A program made the translations under genes and the position numbers. Shown here in pieces: positions 7,651 to 15,900 of a stretch of DNA of 64,000 nucleotides. This stretch comes from CAVSIS01 sp963814875 (GTDB lineage Bacteria; Acidobacteriota; Thermoanaerobaculia; Thermoanaerobaculales; Sulfomarinibacteraceae). Where the stretch lies: NCBI GenBank assembly GCA_963814875.1, contig CAWFFJ010000015.1, positions 372,001-436,000 of the forward strand, written 5' to 3'. Under the pieces are notes generated by a model that made no database searches, had not been told where the DNA came from, and worked only from the letters and a program-made list of their open reading frames with translations. Each line of letters begins with the position of its first letter. Within the stretch, counting starts at the first letter, position 1.

Positions 7651-8339
7651 TGGACGGCGCCTGGCTGGCCGCGGGATCCGCCGCATGGCTGGGCGTGCTG
7701 ACCTCGATCAGCCCGTGCCCGCTGGCCACCAATATCGCGGCGGTCTCCTACGTCGGGCGGCAGGTCGGCAGCGCCCGGGCGGTGCTCCTGTCCGGCGGCC
7801 TGTACACCGCCGGGCGGACCGTGGCCTACGTGGCCCTCGGATCGGCTTCGGTGTGGTCGCTGATGTCCATGGTCCGGGTCTCGAGCTTTCTACAGGGCGG
7901 GTTCCACCGCGCCCTCGGGCCCCTCCTGATCGCTGTCGGCCTGCTGCTGCTCGGCGTCTTCAAGCTCAATCTGCCGGGCCTCCGCGTGAGCGAAGGGTTC
8001 AGGCAACGCATCGATCGCTGGGGGCTGTGGGGCGCCGGCCCGCTCGGCATCGTCTTCGCCCTGTCGTTCTGTCCGGTGTCGGCGGGTCTGTTCTTCGGCA
8101 GCCTGGTGCCCCTGGCGGCTGACCGCGGGTCGCCGCTGCTGCTGCCGACCCTCTACGGCATCGGTACCGCGCTTCCGGTCGCGGCGTTCGCGGTGCTGCT
8201 CGCAGCGGGGGTCGGCTGGCTGGGCAGGGCGCTGGACCGCGTCCAGTCCTTCGAGATCTGGGCCCGCCGGGTCACCGCGGTGATCTTCCTCGGCGTCGGC
8301 GTGTTCGAAACCCTGGGCTCGACGCTGTTCCTGATCTGA
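7650..8339 (+). CDS. arsG: ArsG-like aromatic arsenical efflux permease (CcdA-like)
   Basis: Six-segment membrane protein of 229 residues in the DsbD/CcdA superfamily. The two membrane motifs with paired Cys/Pro are SISPCPLATNIAA near residue 20 and LSFCPVSAGLFFG near residue 135. ArsG of Shewanella exports trivalent aminoaryl-arsenicals; CcdA relatives move electrons across the membrane. Either role would suit a neighbour of thioredoxin-like ArsE/ArsF, but the gene order favours ArsG. Last complete gene of this arsenic unit. Confidence 0.82.
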   Translation: MDGAWLAAGSAAWLGVLTSISPCPLATNIAAVSYVGRQVGSARAVLLSGGLYTAGRTVAYVALGSASVWSLMSMVRVSSFLQGGFHRALGPLLIAVGLLLLGVFKLNLPGLRVSEGFRQRIDRWGLWGAGPLGIVFALSFCPVSAGLFFGSLVPLAADRGSPLLLPTLYGIGTALPVAAFAVLLAAGVGWLGRALDRVQSFEIWARRVTAVIFLGVGVFETLGSTLFLI

Positions 8340-8354
8340 GCCTGGAGGGGTGCG

Positions 8355-8555
8355 ATGAAGTTCCGGGATTCCTCCGTGACCCAGGTCCTCGTCGGCCTTC
8401 ACCGCGTGGGCATCGTCGGCTTAGCCGACGCGATCAGTGCCGCCGAGAGCTCCGGGTCGGCCGACCGTGAAGGGAGGGGAGACTGGAGCCCCCTCACGGC
8501 CCCGGTTCAGAACAAACGGCGGCTGCGGGGATGCGCTCGTGGAGAAGGAAGTTGA
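8355..8555 (+). pseudogene. truncated small gene at a sequence junction
   Basis: A good ribosome site (GGAGGGG) and ATG 8355 open a frame with a sensible start (MKFRDSSVTQVLVGLHRVGI, then GLADAISAAESSGSADRE). After about residue 37 the frame turns into Arg-rich, low-complexity sequence and runs antiparallel into the 3' end of the lipase gene. This suggests that the first third of a short conserved protein survives and the rest was lost when the minus-strand block became joined here. No function can be given. Confidence 0.45.
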
Positions 8556-9976
8556 GCAGATTGTCCCTGAAGGTCCAGTTCTTGACGAGCTTCATGTGCT
8601 CCTCGCAGATGAAGCCAGCGAGGGCGTAGGGCAGGTCGGTATGCGCCTGGCACAAGGCGCTCGCGGGGACCTCGGCGAGCAGGCTCGACTTGGTCACGTC
8701 GCCGTCGCCCGGAGCCGTCGAAGAGGCCGGCGAGGCTCACCCCCGCCACTGGGTGCCGCACCTCCTCGGGCTTCCGGCGCACCACCCAGCGGCCTCCCTC
8801 CAGCTCCACCACCAGCCCGCGGAGCGTCGGCGTGCAGTCGCCGCCCAGCAGAAGGGTCTGCACGGAGGATGGCACCGGCCCGGCCTCAAGGGCCAGGTGA
8901 AAGGCCTTGGCCTCGCGAAGAAGCACCCCGAAATGCCCTTGCAACGCTCGGAGGTAGGTCTCGGCCTGCGCCTCGCTTTGGCCGGGGTGCAGAGCGAGGT
9001 AGCGCCGGAGGATGCCGGGGCGTGACCGCGGGTCGAAGATGCCCCACTGTTCGTGCTCCCACGTCTTCACATCGTAGATGTCCAGGGGGACGGGCCGGCC
9101 CGATGGCGTGAAGAGGACATTCTCGGAGGGGGAGGGCATGAGCTCCATCAAAGAGGGCATGGTGGCGAGCAGCTCCGCAGGAATGCGCGCCAAGCCCACC
9201 CGGGTCCCGTCGATGAGCGCCAGGAGGCTGGCGACCGCTCCCATGTTCGGCGTTCCCAGCATGACCAGCTTGCGGACGTGCGCCGCACCCGCCTCGGTCG
9301 GGACCGGCGCCTTCTCACCCAGAATGTCTTCTCCGCCGTAGAGGATGTAGTAGCGCGCGATAAGCCCGCCCAGGGAGTGGGACACGATGTCCACTTTGAC
9401 CGAGGGGTCGTGGCGACGTCGCGCGATGGCGGTGATGAAGGCCGACAACCGCTGGGCATTCTCTACACAGCTCAGGCGCCAGTCGTAGGCGAAGGGGAAG
9501 AAGGGAGCCTCGGGCACAGGCCCTGGCCCCTTCACCTTGGTGTACCCGCCGTCCTCGGTGAGTGTCCGGACGATGTCGCCGTAGATCTCCACCCCGGCGA
9601 TCTTCTTGATCGAGCTCACGGCGACCAGGCTCGTCTTCTCGCCCGGCTCGATGGGCAATGCGAGGCGCATGTCGACTGTGGTCGAGAACAGGCCGCGCAC
9701 GCGCCCCCAGATCACCTTCCCCGTCTTCGGGTCCACGATCTCCGAGCCCATGAGGCCATGGATGCCCACGAGCGGCGGCCTTGCCTCCTTATGGCTTGCC
9801 CAGTCGTGGTAGAGCAGCGCCAGGTCTGGCTGGAGGTGAACGCAGCCTGCCGCCGCGAGGAGGAGCAGCCACAGACCGGCGAAGGGCAGCCCTCGTCGCC
9901 CCCTGCTGCCCAGGTTGGTCTTGTAGATGAGCTGGAGATGGTAGTGGACTCGTTCCGGGAAACCTCCGTCGAGCAT
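8494..9976 (-). pseudogene. lipase/acyltransferase-like alpha/beta hydrolase lipoprotein, frameshifted
   Basis: Lecithin:cholesterol acyltransferase-like hydrolase. The N-terminal region holds a membrane stretch ending in lipobox AAAGC near residue 45, then PPLVGIHGLMGSEIVDP, and the nucleophile elbow VSHSLGGLIARYY with its Ser. The frame open from 9976 to 8507 loses all likeness to a protein after ...GLFDGSG; the natural end (VTKSSLLAEVP...KLVKNWTFRDNLLNFLL) continues in the next frame, 8697 down to 8494. One surplus base in the C-run at 8708-8710 explains the break. Repaired, the protein would have about 493 residues. It may be a sequencing error or a fresh mutation. The gene starts three bases after the TauE stop, in one operon. 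Confidence 0.8.
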
Positions 9977-9979
9977 GGA

Positions 9980-10720
9980 TCACATTACCACCAGGAGCAC
10001 GGCCACAAGCAGAAGGATGGTGCCGAAGACGTACCGAATAGCACTCGACTTCATCCTCTTCGCCATGAGGCGCGATCCCGCCTGACTGCCCAGCAGCACC
10101 GCCACTGTGCAGAGCAGCCACAGAAGCAGGTCGGGGCGGGCCTGCGTGGCGAGGTGAGACAGAAATCCGGAGAGCCCCGACCCCGTGACGATAACGGCCG
10201 AGCTCGCCGCGGCCACTTTGGCCGGCAAGCCCGCCATGATCAGAAGGGGCACGACGAAGCTGCCGCCGCCCCGCCCGATGAGACCCGTGAGGAAACCGAG
10301 AACGCCGCCGGCCACGAGACCCAGGACGACGCGTCGCCGACCCCTCAAGAGGCCTTCCTTGGGCTTCCAGCCGGACAGCGTCAGGATGGCGGCGAGGGTC
10401 GTGAAGGCAGCAAAGATGAGGATGACCGGTCTCGTGGGCAGCGACACGTTGGCCCATGTGCCTACGGGAGGCATGGCGAGCATGCCGACTGCGAACGGGA
10501 GGGCAACCTTCCAGTCCACCAACCGGTTTCGGATGTACGTGACTGCCGCCGAAGTCGAGGCCACGACGTTGAGCAGGAGGCCGAGAGGGATGGCCTCCGT
10601 CTTGAAGTCCATTCCCAGCCAGAAGAGGATGGGAATGTAGAGCTGGCTTCCGCCCATCCCCAGCATGGAGAACACGAAGGAGACGAGGAGAAAGATCAAC
10701 GGCGCCAGAAACAGAATCAT
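9980..10720 (-). CDS. TauE/SafE-family exporter
   Basis: Inner-membrane protein of 246 residues with two homologous halves of four segments each, as in the TauE/SafE (DUF81) family of sulfite, sulfoacetate and organic-anion exporters. Each half has its Gly-rich loop: FVFSMLGMGGSQLYIPIL near residue 20 and FLTGLIGRGGGSFVVPLL near residue 150. ATG 10720 is taken because GGGAG precedes it; a GTG lies four codons earlier. It stands between an FmdE-family gene and the lipase gene. Substrate unknown. Confidence 0.88.
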   Translation of the reverse strand: MILFLAPLIFLLVSFVFSMLGMGGSQLYIPILFWLGMDFKTEAIPLGLLLNVVASTSAAVTYIRNRLVDWKVALPFAVGMLAMPPVGTWANVSLPTRPVILIFAAFTTLAAILTLSGWKPKEGLLRGRRRVVLGLVAGGVLGFLTGLIGRGGGSFVVPLLIMAGLPAKVAAASSAVIVTGSGLSGFLSHLATQARPDLLLWLLCTVAVLLGSQAGSRLMAKRMKSSAIRYVFGTILLLVAVLLVVM

Positions 10721-10879
10721 GGTTTCTCCCACTACGAGCCTGGCCGTGCAAAGCAGCGAACAAGAAGAGCCGGCTCATCCGGCAACTCCTTGCAGGCCCC
10801 GGCACGGGAGGAAACGGCGGCGCCGGACCGGTTCGACGTTCGCGCTGCCGCGATCGGCGCCGCCGGCTCCCCCTCCGGC

Positions 10880-11491
10880 CTACCTGCCGTACCCCGAGCA
10901 CGGGATGCAGACCGGCTTCCCGTCCCTGGTCCGCACGTAGCGCTCGAAGACGACCTCCCCGCAGATCGAGCACACCGCCTTGTTGAACGAGCCCTTTGCT
11001 GGCTGGTACTGAAAGTCGGGGCGGTCGGTCACCGCGAAGACCGCCTCATCGGGCTGGGCCACCGTCCAGTCGATGACCTCCTGGGTGATGGCCGGCGGGA
11101 TCTGGGACGGCTCGATTCCCTGCTTGCGCAGCGCGAAGAACTCGAACCGCCCGAAGTGCTCGAGAAACGACGCCTTGAGGGCGTAGCGCACGGGGGTCTT
11201 CCCCGGGTACCAGAAGCTGGCCGCCAGCTTCCCCCAGTTGGTCTTCTCCATCAGACCCTTGGCGAACGTGGCGCCGGTGGCGATCTGAACGCCGTCCCCG
11301 AGGCACATCTGGGGATGGCCCTCGCCGATCTCGAGGAAGGTGTGCAGAGCGTGGTCCTTCTCGCGCTCGATGCCGAGCCTCTCGAGGGCCAGCAGGCCCA
11401 TGCGATAGCCCAGGGGCATGAACGGGCACGTGTGGCCGTGGAAGGTGAAGGCCCATTCGGGTGGCGTGAAACGAGTCGTGTCATCGCTCAT
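10880..11491 (-). CDS. FmdE-family protein with C-terminal zinc ribbon
   Basis: Resembles the FmdE/DUF6 fold first named from formylmethanofuran dehydrogenase subunit E. Typical are HGHTCPFMPLGYRMG near residue 20, with a probable metal site of His and Cys, and IGEGHPQMCLGDGVQIATG. The last 35 residues form a treble-clef zinc ribbon (CSICGE ... CIPCSGY). No other methanofuran genes are near, so it is not part of that enzyme here; stand-alone copies are often linked to molybdenum enzymes or metal handling. AGGAG lies six bases before the ATG. It is followed by the TauE/SafE gene after 159 bases. Confidence 0.8.
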   Translation of the reverse strand: MSDDTTRFTPPEWAFTFHGHTCPFMPLGYRMGLLALERLGIEREKDHALHTFLEIGEGHPQMCLGDGVQIATGATFAKGLMEKTNWGKLAASFWYPGKTPVRYALKASFLEHFGRFEFFALRKQGIEPSQIPPAITQEVIDWTVAQPDEAVFAVTDRPDFQYQPAKGSFNKAVCSICGEVVFERYVRTRDGKPVCIPCSGYGR

Positions 11492-11570
11492 CGGCTTCTC
11501 CTTTGCATGCTCGGCGCCGCATGTCGGCGTTCGCTCGAGGGTCGAATCGGGGCGGGTCGGCTGACCCCGT

Positions 11571-11598
11571 CCAATGAAACACGCCGTGTGGTCATTGG
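11571..11598. repeat. inverted repeat between efflux operon and FmdE gene
   Basis: CCAATGAAACAC and GTGTGGTCATTGG pair with one mismatch around a 3-nt loop. A smaller hairpin, GGGTC...GACCC, stands at 11554-11566. It lies downstream of the RND gene stop and upstream of the FmdE start, so it may be a terminator without T-run or an operator. Confidence 0.4.
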
Positions 11599-11653
11599 TT
11601 TCCTTCTCCCTTCAACCCCGCGGCTGCAGGCGGAGCGTATGCCCAACAGGACA

Positions 11654-14600
11654 CTAGCTGCTCCGTGTCTCCTCCATCACCGGCTGGGCCTGACGACCCG
11701 CGGTGAGCCAGATCTTGGCGTTCTCGAACATGTCGTAGAACACCGGCACGTAGATCAGCGTGAGGAACGTCGACACCATCAGGCCGCCGATCGCGACCAC
11801 GGCCAGCGGCGAGAGGCGCTCGAGGCCGATCGCCCACTGCAGCGCGATCGGCAGCATCCCGACCGAGGTCCCGACGGCGGTCATCAGGATAGGCCGAGTG
11901 CGCACGCGGACCGACTCGGTCAATGCGTCGTGCAGACCTTCGCCCCGTCCCCGCGCCTCCTCGATGAAATCGATCAGCAGGATTGAGTTCTTGACCACGA
12001 TTCCGGCGAGCAGAATCATGCCCATGAACGCGGGCATGCACTGATGCTTGCCAACCAGCAGCATGGACCATGTCGCGCCGATCATGCCCAGCGGGATCGC
12101 CACCATGATGGTGAGCGGGTGCAGGAACGACTTGAACGCCGGGATCAGTGAGAAGTAGAGCAGGATGAGCCCGAGCACGAGCGCCGCCATCAGGGCCGAG
12201 AACGCCTCGTCCATGGTCTTGCGCTCACCCTCCTCGGTGATCGTGTAACCGGCGGGAAGCTCCAACCCGGCAAGCGCCTTGTCCACGTTGGCGTTGATGT
12301 GGGTGACGGCCTGGACGTCGCGGTAGCCGAGCAGGTCGACCGTCGGCGTGATGTCCTGGTGGGTGTAGAGCGTCGGCACGGTCGCGGTCTCGATCCGCCC
12401 CAGGCTGGCGAGGGGCACGGTCCCGCGCGGGGTGAGGATGGGGAGGGTCTCGAGGCGGGTCGGGCTGTCGCGGCGGGTCGCCTCGGCCTGGACCCAGACC
12501 GCGAAGGAGTCCTGGTTGGGTACGCGGAACCGAGTGGCCGGGAACCCGCGCACCTGGCCGCCCACCTGCGCCGCGACCGCCGCGGCGTTGACGCCGTAGA
12601 TCGCCAGGCGCTCGGGGTCGGGGAGGAACCGGTACTCGACCCGGTCGAGCGTCCAGGTGGGCACCACCGAGGTGATCCCGCCGACGGTCATGAGCCGGTG
12701 CTGTACGTCCTTCCGCAGGCCGTCGAGCACGACCGGGTCGGGACCGGAGATCATGAGGTCCACGGTCGAGCGGATTGTCGACAGCGGTGTCGCGCCGTAG
12801 TCGAAGGCTGCCGGGAAGCGGATGCCCGGGATCTTCTGCAGCTCGGCGAGGACCCTTCCCTCGATCGCCCACATCGTCTCCTTGCGCTTGAAGCGGTTCA
12901 CCAGGTGGACCGTCACGAACGCCTGCTGCGGGTTGCGCCCGGACCCGAACGAGAGCACGCCCGGTTCGGACCCCAGAGTGGCCGAGGTCATGGTGACGCC
13001 CGGCTCCTTCCAGATCGCCTTCTCCGCGGCAGCGAGCAGCGCTTCGGTCCGATCGAGGGGGGTGTTGGGGTAGCTCTCGAAGGTGACGCGGAAGATCCCG
13101 GTGTCCATCGGCGGCATCAGGTCGCGGCCGATCAGTGGGATCACGACCCGACCCGAGAAGACCAGGAGCATGACCGCAGGAATGATGAAGAGCAGCTTGT
13201 GTCGCAGCGCCACTGCCAAGGTCTTGACGAAGAACTCCTGGATCGGGTGGAGCACCTTGTCCTGGACGACGTGGTCGAGGGCGAGCTCCCAGCGGAAACG
13301 CTCCACCTTGCCGCCGAGGCGGAGGATGAACGGTGCCAGGATCGGCAGAATCGTGACCGAGACGAGGTACGAGGCGATCAGCGCGATCGACAGGGTCAGG
13401 CTCAGCGGCCGCAGTACGGTCTGCACGAACCCGCCGATCCAGATGATCGGCACCAGCACCACGACCGTGGCGTAGGTGCCGGAGAGGATCGCGAGCATGA
13501 CCTCCTGGGTCCCGCCGACGACGGCGTCCTCGAGCTTCTGCCCGAGCTTCTGATAGTGGCGCTCGATGTTCTCGAGCACCACGATGGCGTCGTCGAGCAG
13601 CATGCCTACCCCGAGGATGACGCCGGTCAGCGTCACCATGTCGAACTCGAAACCGAACAGCCACATGAAGGCGAAGGTGATGAGATAGGTGAAGGGGATC
13701 GAGATCCCCGCCAGCAGCATCCCCCTGGAGTCGGCGAGGAAGAGGAAGATGACGATCACGGTCATGATGATGGCGTCGCGCAGGGCGTCGACCATGTTCG
13801 ACACGCTGGTGGAGATCAGCTCGCCCTGGGTGTCGGCGACGGTGAACTCGAGCCCCGGATACTGCTGCTCCAGCTTCGGCAGATGGCCGAGCACGGACTG
13901 GATCGTCGGCAGCGCGTAGCCGGAGAGGGCGCGTTGGATGTTGACGCCGATCGCCGGCTTGCCGTTGCCGTGGAACGCCGACAGGCGTTCCTGGATGCCG
14001 ACGTGGACGTCGGCGACGTCCCTGAGGTAGACCGGCGGTCCGGGTGAGGCGCTGACGACGACGCCGCTCACCTCCTCCGGCCGGACGAACTCCCCCTGGC
14101 TCTTGAGCAGGACCTGGCTGCCTTGGGACAGCACCAGGCCCTCCGGGGTGTTGCGGTTCCAGGTGTTGAGGGCCTCGACGACCTGGCCAGGGCTGAGGTG
14201 GAACGCCTGCAGCCGGTTCGGGTCGAGATCGACCTGCACCACGCTCTGGTAGCCCCCGAAGACCTCCACGTTCTCGACGTTCGGCAAACGCAGCAACGAT
14301 TCCTTGATCGGGTTCTCGGCCAGCCGTCGGACCTGGGCGAGGTCCAGGTGCGAGCCTTCCTTGGGCGTCACCGCCAGGGTCAGCACCGCAGGCGTCGCGG
14401 AGGAGACCTTGTACACCTGGAACGGCCGGATGTCGGGCGGCAGCTGGGGGCGGATCGTGTTGAGCGAGTTGGACACGTCGGTGGCCGCCGAGTCCAGGCC
14501 CTTGCGGTACTCGAACTCCGCCGTCACCACCGAGACCTCGTCGTTGGCGGTGGAGGTCACGCGGCGAACCAGCTCGACGGTCTTGAGCTCCTTCTCGATC

Positions 14601-14797
14601 ACGCGGCTCACGTCGCTCGCCACGTCGCCGGCCGAGGCGCCTGGCCACACCGTGACCACGGCGATCTGCGGCCGCTCGCTGTCGGGGAAGAGGTTGACCG
14701 GCATCTTGAAGAACCCGACCACCCCCACCACGGCCAGCAGCAGCACCACGGAGAGCAACAGGTGCGGCTTCTTCATGTAGGCGCCGACGAAGCTCAT
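11654..14797 (-). CDS. RND-family efflux permease
   Basis: Inner-membrane pump of 1047 residues in the AcrB/MexB/CzcA superfamily. It has one membrane segment at the start, a large periplasmic porter region (about 40-330), segments 2-6 with the family motif LTGVILGVGMLLDDAIVVLENIERHY near residue 390, a second porter region, and segments 8-12 with MGMILLAGIVVKNSILLIDFI near residue 930. The proton-relay acidic residues lie in LLDDAIVVLENIE. Substrate is not readable; it lacks the Met/His tail of copper pumps. Its ATG overlaps the adaptor stop (ATGA). Last gene of tolC-adaptor-pump. Confidence 0.93.
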   Translation of the reverse strand: MSFVGAYMKKPHLLLSVVLLLAVVGVVGFFKMPVNLFPDSERPQIAVVTVWPGASAGDVASDVSRVIEKELKTVELVRRVTSTANDEVSVVTAEFEYRKGLDSAATDVSNSLNTIRPQLPPDIRPFQVYKVSSATPAVLTLAVTPKEGSHLDLAQVRRLAENPIKESLLRLPNVENVEVFGGYQSVVQVDLDPNRLQAFHLSPGQVVEALNTWNRNTPEGLVLSQGSQVLLKSQGEFVRPEEVSGVVVSASPGPPVYLRDVADVHVGIQERLSAFHGNGKPAIGVNIQRALSGYALPTIQSVLGHLPKLEQQYPGLEFTVADTQGELISTSVSNMVDALRDAIIMTVIVIFLFLADSRGMLLAGISIPFTYLITFAFMWLFGFEFDMVTLTGVILGVGMLLDDAIVVLENIERHYQKLGQKLEDAVVGGTQEVMLAILSGTYATVVVLVPIIWIGGFVQTVLRPLSLTLSIALIASYLVSVTILPILAPFILRLGGKVERFRWELALDHVVQDKVLHPIQEFFVKTLAVALRHKLLFIIPAVMLLVFSGRVVIPLIGRDLMPPMDTGIFRVTFESYPNTPLDRTEALLAAAEKAIWKEPGVTMTSATLGSEPGVLSFGSGRNPQQAFVTVHLVNRFKRKETMWAIEGRVLAELQKIPGIRFPAAFDYGATPLSTIRSTVDLMISGPDPVVLDGLRKDVQHRLMTVGGITSVVPTWTLDRVEYRFLPDPERLAIYGVNAAAVAAQVGGQVRGFPATRFRVPNQDSFAVWVQAEATRRDSPTRLETLPILTPRGTVPLASLGRIETATVPTLYTHQDITPTVDLLGYRDVQAVTHINANVDKALAGLELPAGYTITEEGERKTMDEAFSALMAALVLGLILLYFSLIPAFKSFLHPLTIMVAIPLGMIGATWSMLLVGKHQCMPAFMGMILLAGIVVKNSILLIDFIEEARGRGEGLHDALTESVRVRTRPILMTAVGTSVGMLPIALQWAIGLERLSPLAVVAIGGLMVSTFLTLIYVPVFYDMFENAKIWLTAGRQAQPVMEETRSS

Positions 14798-15900
14798 GAC
14801 GCGCCTCCGCTCTGGGCGGCGACCCTTGAGCCCGCCGTGAGCGCCATCAGCTCGCTCGGCAGGCCCACGACGACGATGTCGCCCACCTTCAGATCACCCT
14901 CCTCCGCCTGCACTGCGGCGCCGTCGCCCCCGTGGCGCAGAACCGTGACCGGTACGGGCCTCGCCGCGTCGGCCTCGACCTTCACCACCAGAGTGCGCTC
15001 CAGACCGACGAGCAGCGCTTCGTTGGGTACGACGAGCCCGCGGACCGCGCTGGCTGTGTAGCGCGCGCCCACCGTGGCGCCGGCCGGTAGGCCGAACGGC
15101 GGCTTGGGCAGGGCCGTCTCCACCGAGCCGAGGTGGGCGGCGTCGAGCGCCGGGTAGATGCGGCTGATCCGTCCCACCACGGTGGCGCCGCCGCTGCTGA
15201 AGGTCGCGTCGTCGCCGACGTGAAGCTCCGCCACCTGGTCCTGAGCCAGCTTCGAGAGGAGCTTGACCGGGCCGGGGATCTGGATCGAGTACAGCGGTTT
15301 GCCAGGGAAGGCGAGGTCGCCGGGCTCGGCGAGGCGGGCGGCGACCACGCCCGCGTAGGGCGCGGACACCGAGGCATAGGAGCGCACAACTTTGGCGGAT
15401 TGCAGCGCCTTCTCGGCGGCGACCCGTGCGGCCTGGGCCCCGGCGAGCTGCGCCTTGGAGATGTCGAACGCCTGTTGGGCGATGGCGCCGCCGTCGAGCA
15501 GTGCCTTGTCCCGGGCGAAGATCGCCTGCTGCTTGCCGTACTCCTCTGCGGCTGCGGCCAGCCGTGCCTGGGCGGTGTCAACGGTGTCGTCGAGGGTGCG
15601 AGGGTCGACCAGCGCCATCACCTGGCCCGTGCTGACGTGGTCACCCTCGCGCCAGCGCATCTCGAGGATGGTCCCGTGAACCTGGGCGGCCACTGTCGCC
15701 GCGGTCTCCGCCTCGACGAGCGCCACGGTCTCGACGCCGTTGCTCACCGCTCCGTCCCGTACGACCGCTGTGCGGACTGGCGTCGGCGGGCTCGCTGGCG
15801 GCGTGAGGTGGGCGAGCGCCCGCTTCTTGTGGATCAGCGTCATCGTGAGAACGGCCACGACGACGAGGGCGAGTGCGACGAGGAGGAGTCTTCTACTCAT
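14794..15900 (-). CDS. RND periplasmic adaptor (membrane fusion protein)
   Basis: Adaptor of 368 residues that links the inner-membrane pump to the TolC channel. One N-terminal anchor (LLLVALALVVVAVLTMTLI), then a lipoyl half (VAAQVHGTILEMRWREGDHVSTGQVMA), an alpha-helical hairpin around 100-170, the second lipoyl half (SYASVSAPYAGVVAARLAEPGD) and beta-barrel/membrane-proximal parts. ATG 15900 is chosen; the frame further upstream reads tolC in another frame. It overlaps the tolC end by eight bases. Confidence 0.92.
   Translation of the reverse strand: MSRRLLLVALALVVVAVLTMTLIHKKRALAHLTPPASPPTPVRTAVVRDGAVSNGVETVALVEAETAATVAAQVHGTILEMRWREGDHVSTGQVMALVDPRTLDDTVDTAQARLAAAAEEYGKQQAIFARDKALLDGGAIAQQAFDISKAQLAGAQAARVAAEKALQSAKVVRSYASVSAPYAGVVAARLAEPGDLAFPGKPLYSIQIPGPVKLLSKLAQDQVAELHVGDDATFSSGGATVVGRISRIYPALDAAHLGSVETALPKPPFGLPAGATVGARYTASAVRGLVVPNEALLVGLERTLVVKVEADAARPVPVTVLRHGGDGAAVQAEEGDLKVGDIVVVGLPSELMALTAGSRVAAQSGGAS

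Noticed and set aside
10880..11491. Formylmethanofuran dehydrogenase subunit E proper
   Set aside because: No other subunits or C1-pathway genes occur in the window; only the FmdE-like fold with zinc ribbon is supported.
9053..11986. 977-codon plus-strand frame across lipase, TauE, FmdE and intergenic DNA
   Set aside because: It spans three unrelated minus-strand genes and their spacers, has no domain, and is rich in His, Glu, Arg and Gln.
12299..14047. 582-codon plus-strand frame opposite the RND pump
   Set aside because: Antisense shadow of a well-conserved pump; composition (Asp, Arg, His, Glu rich) is typical of reverse frames.
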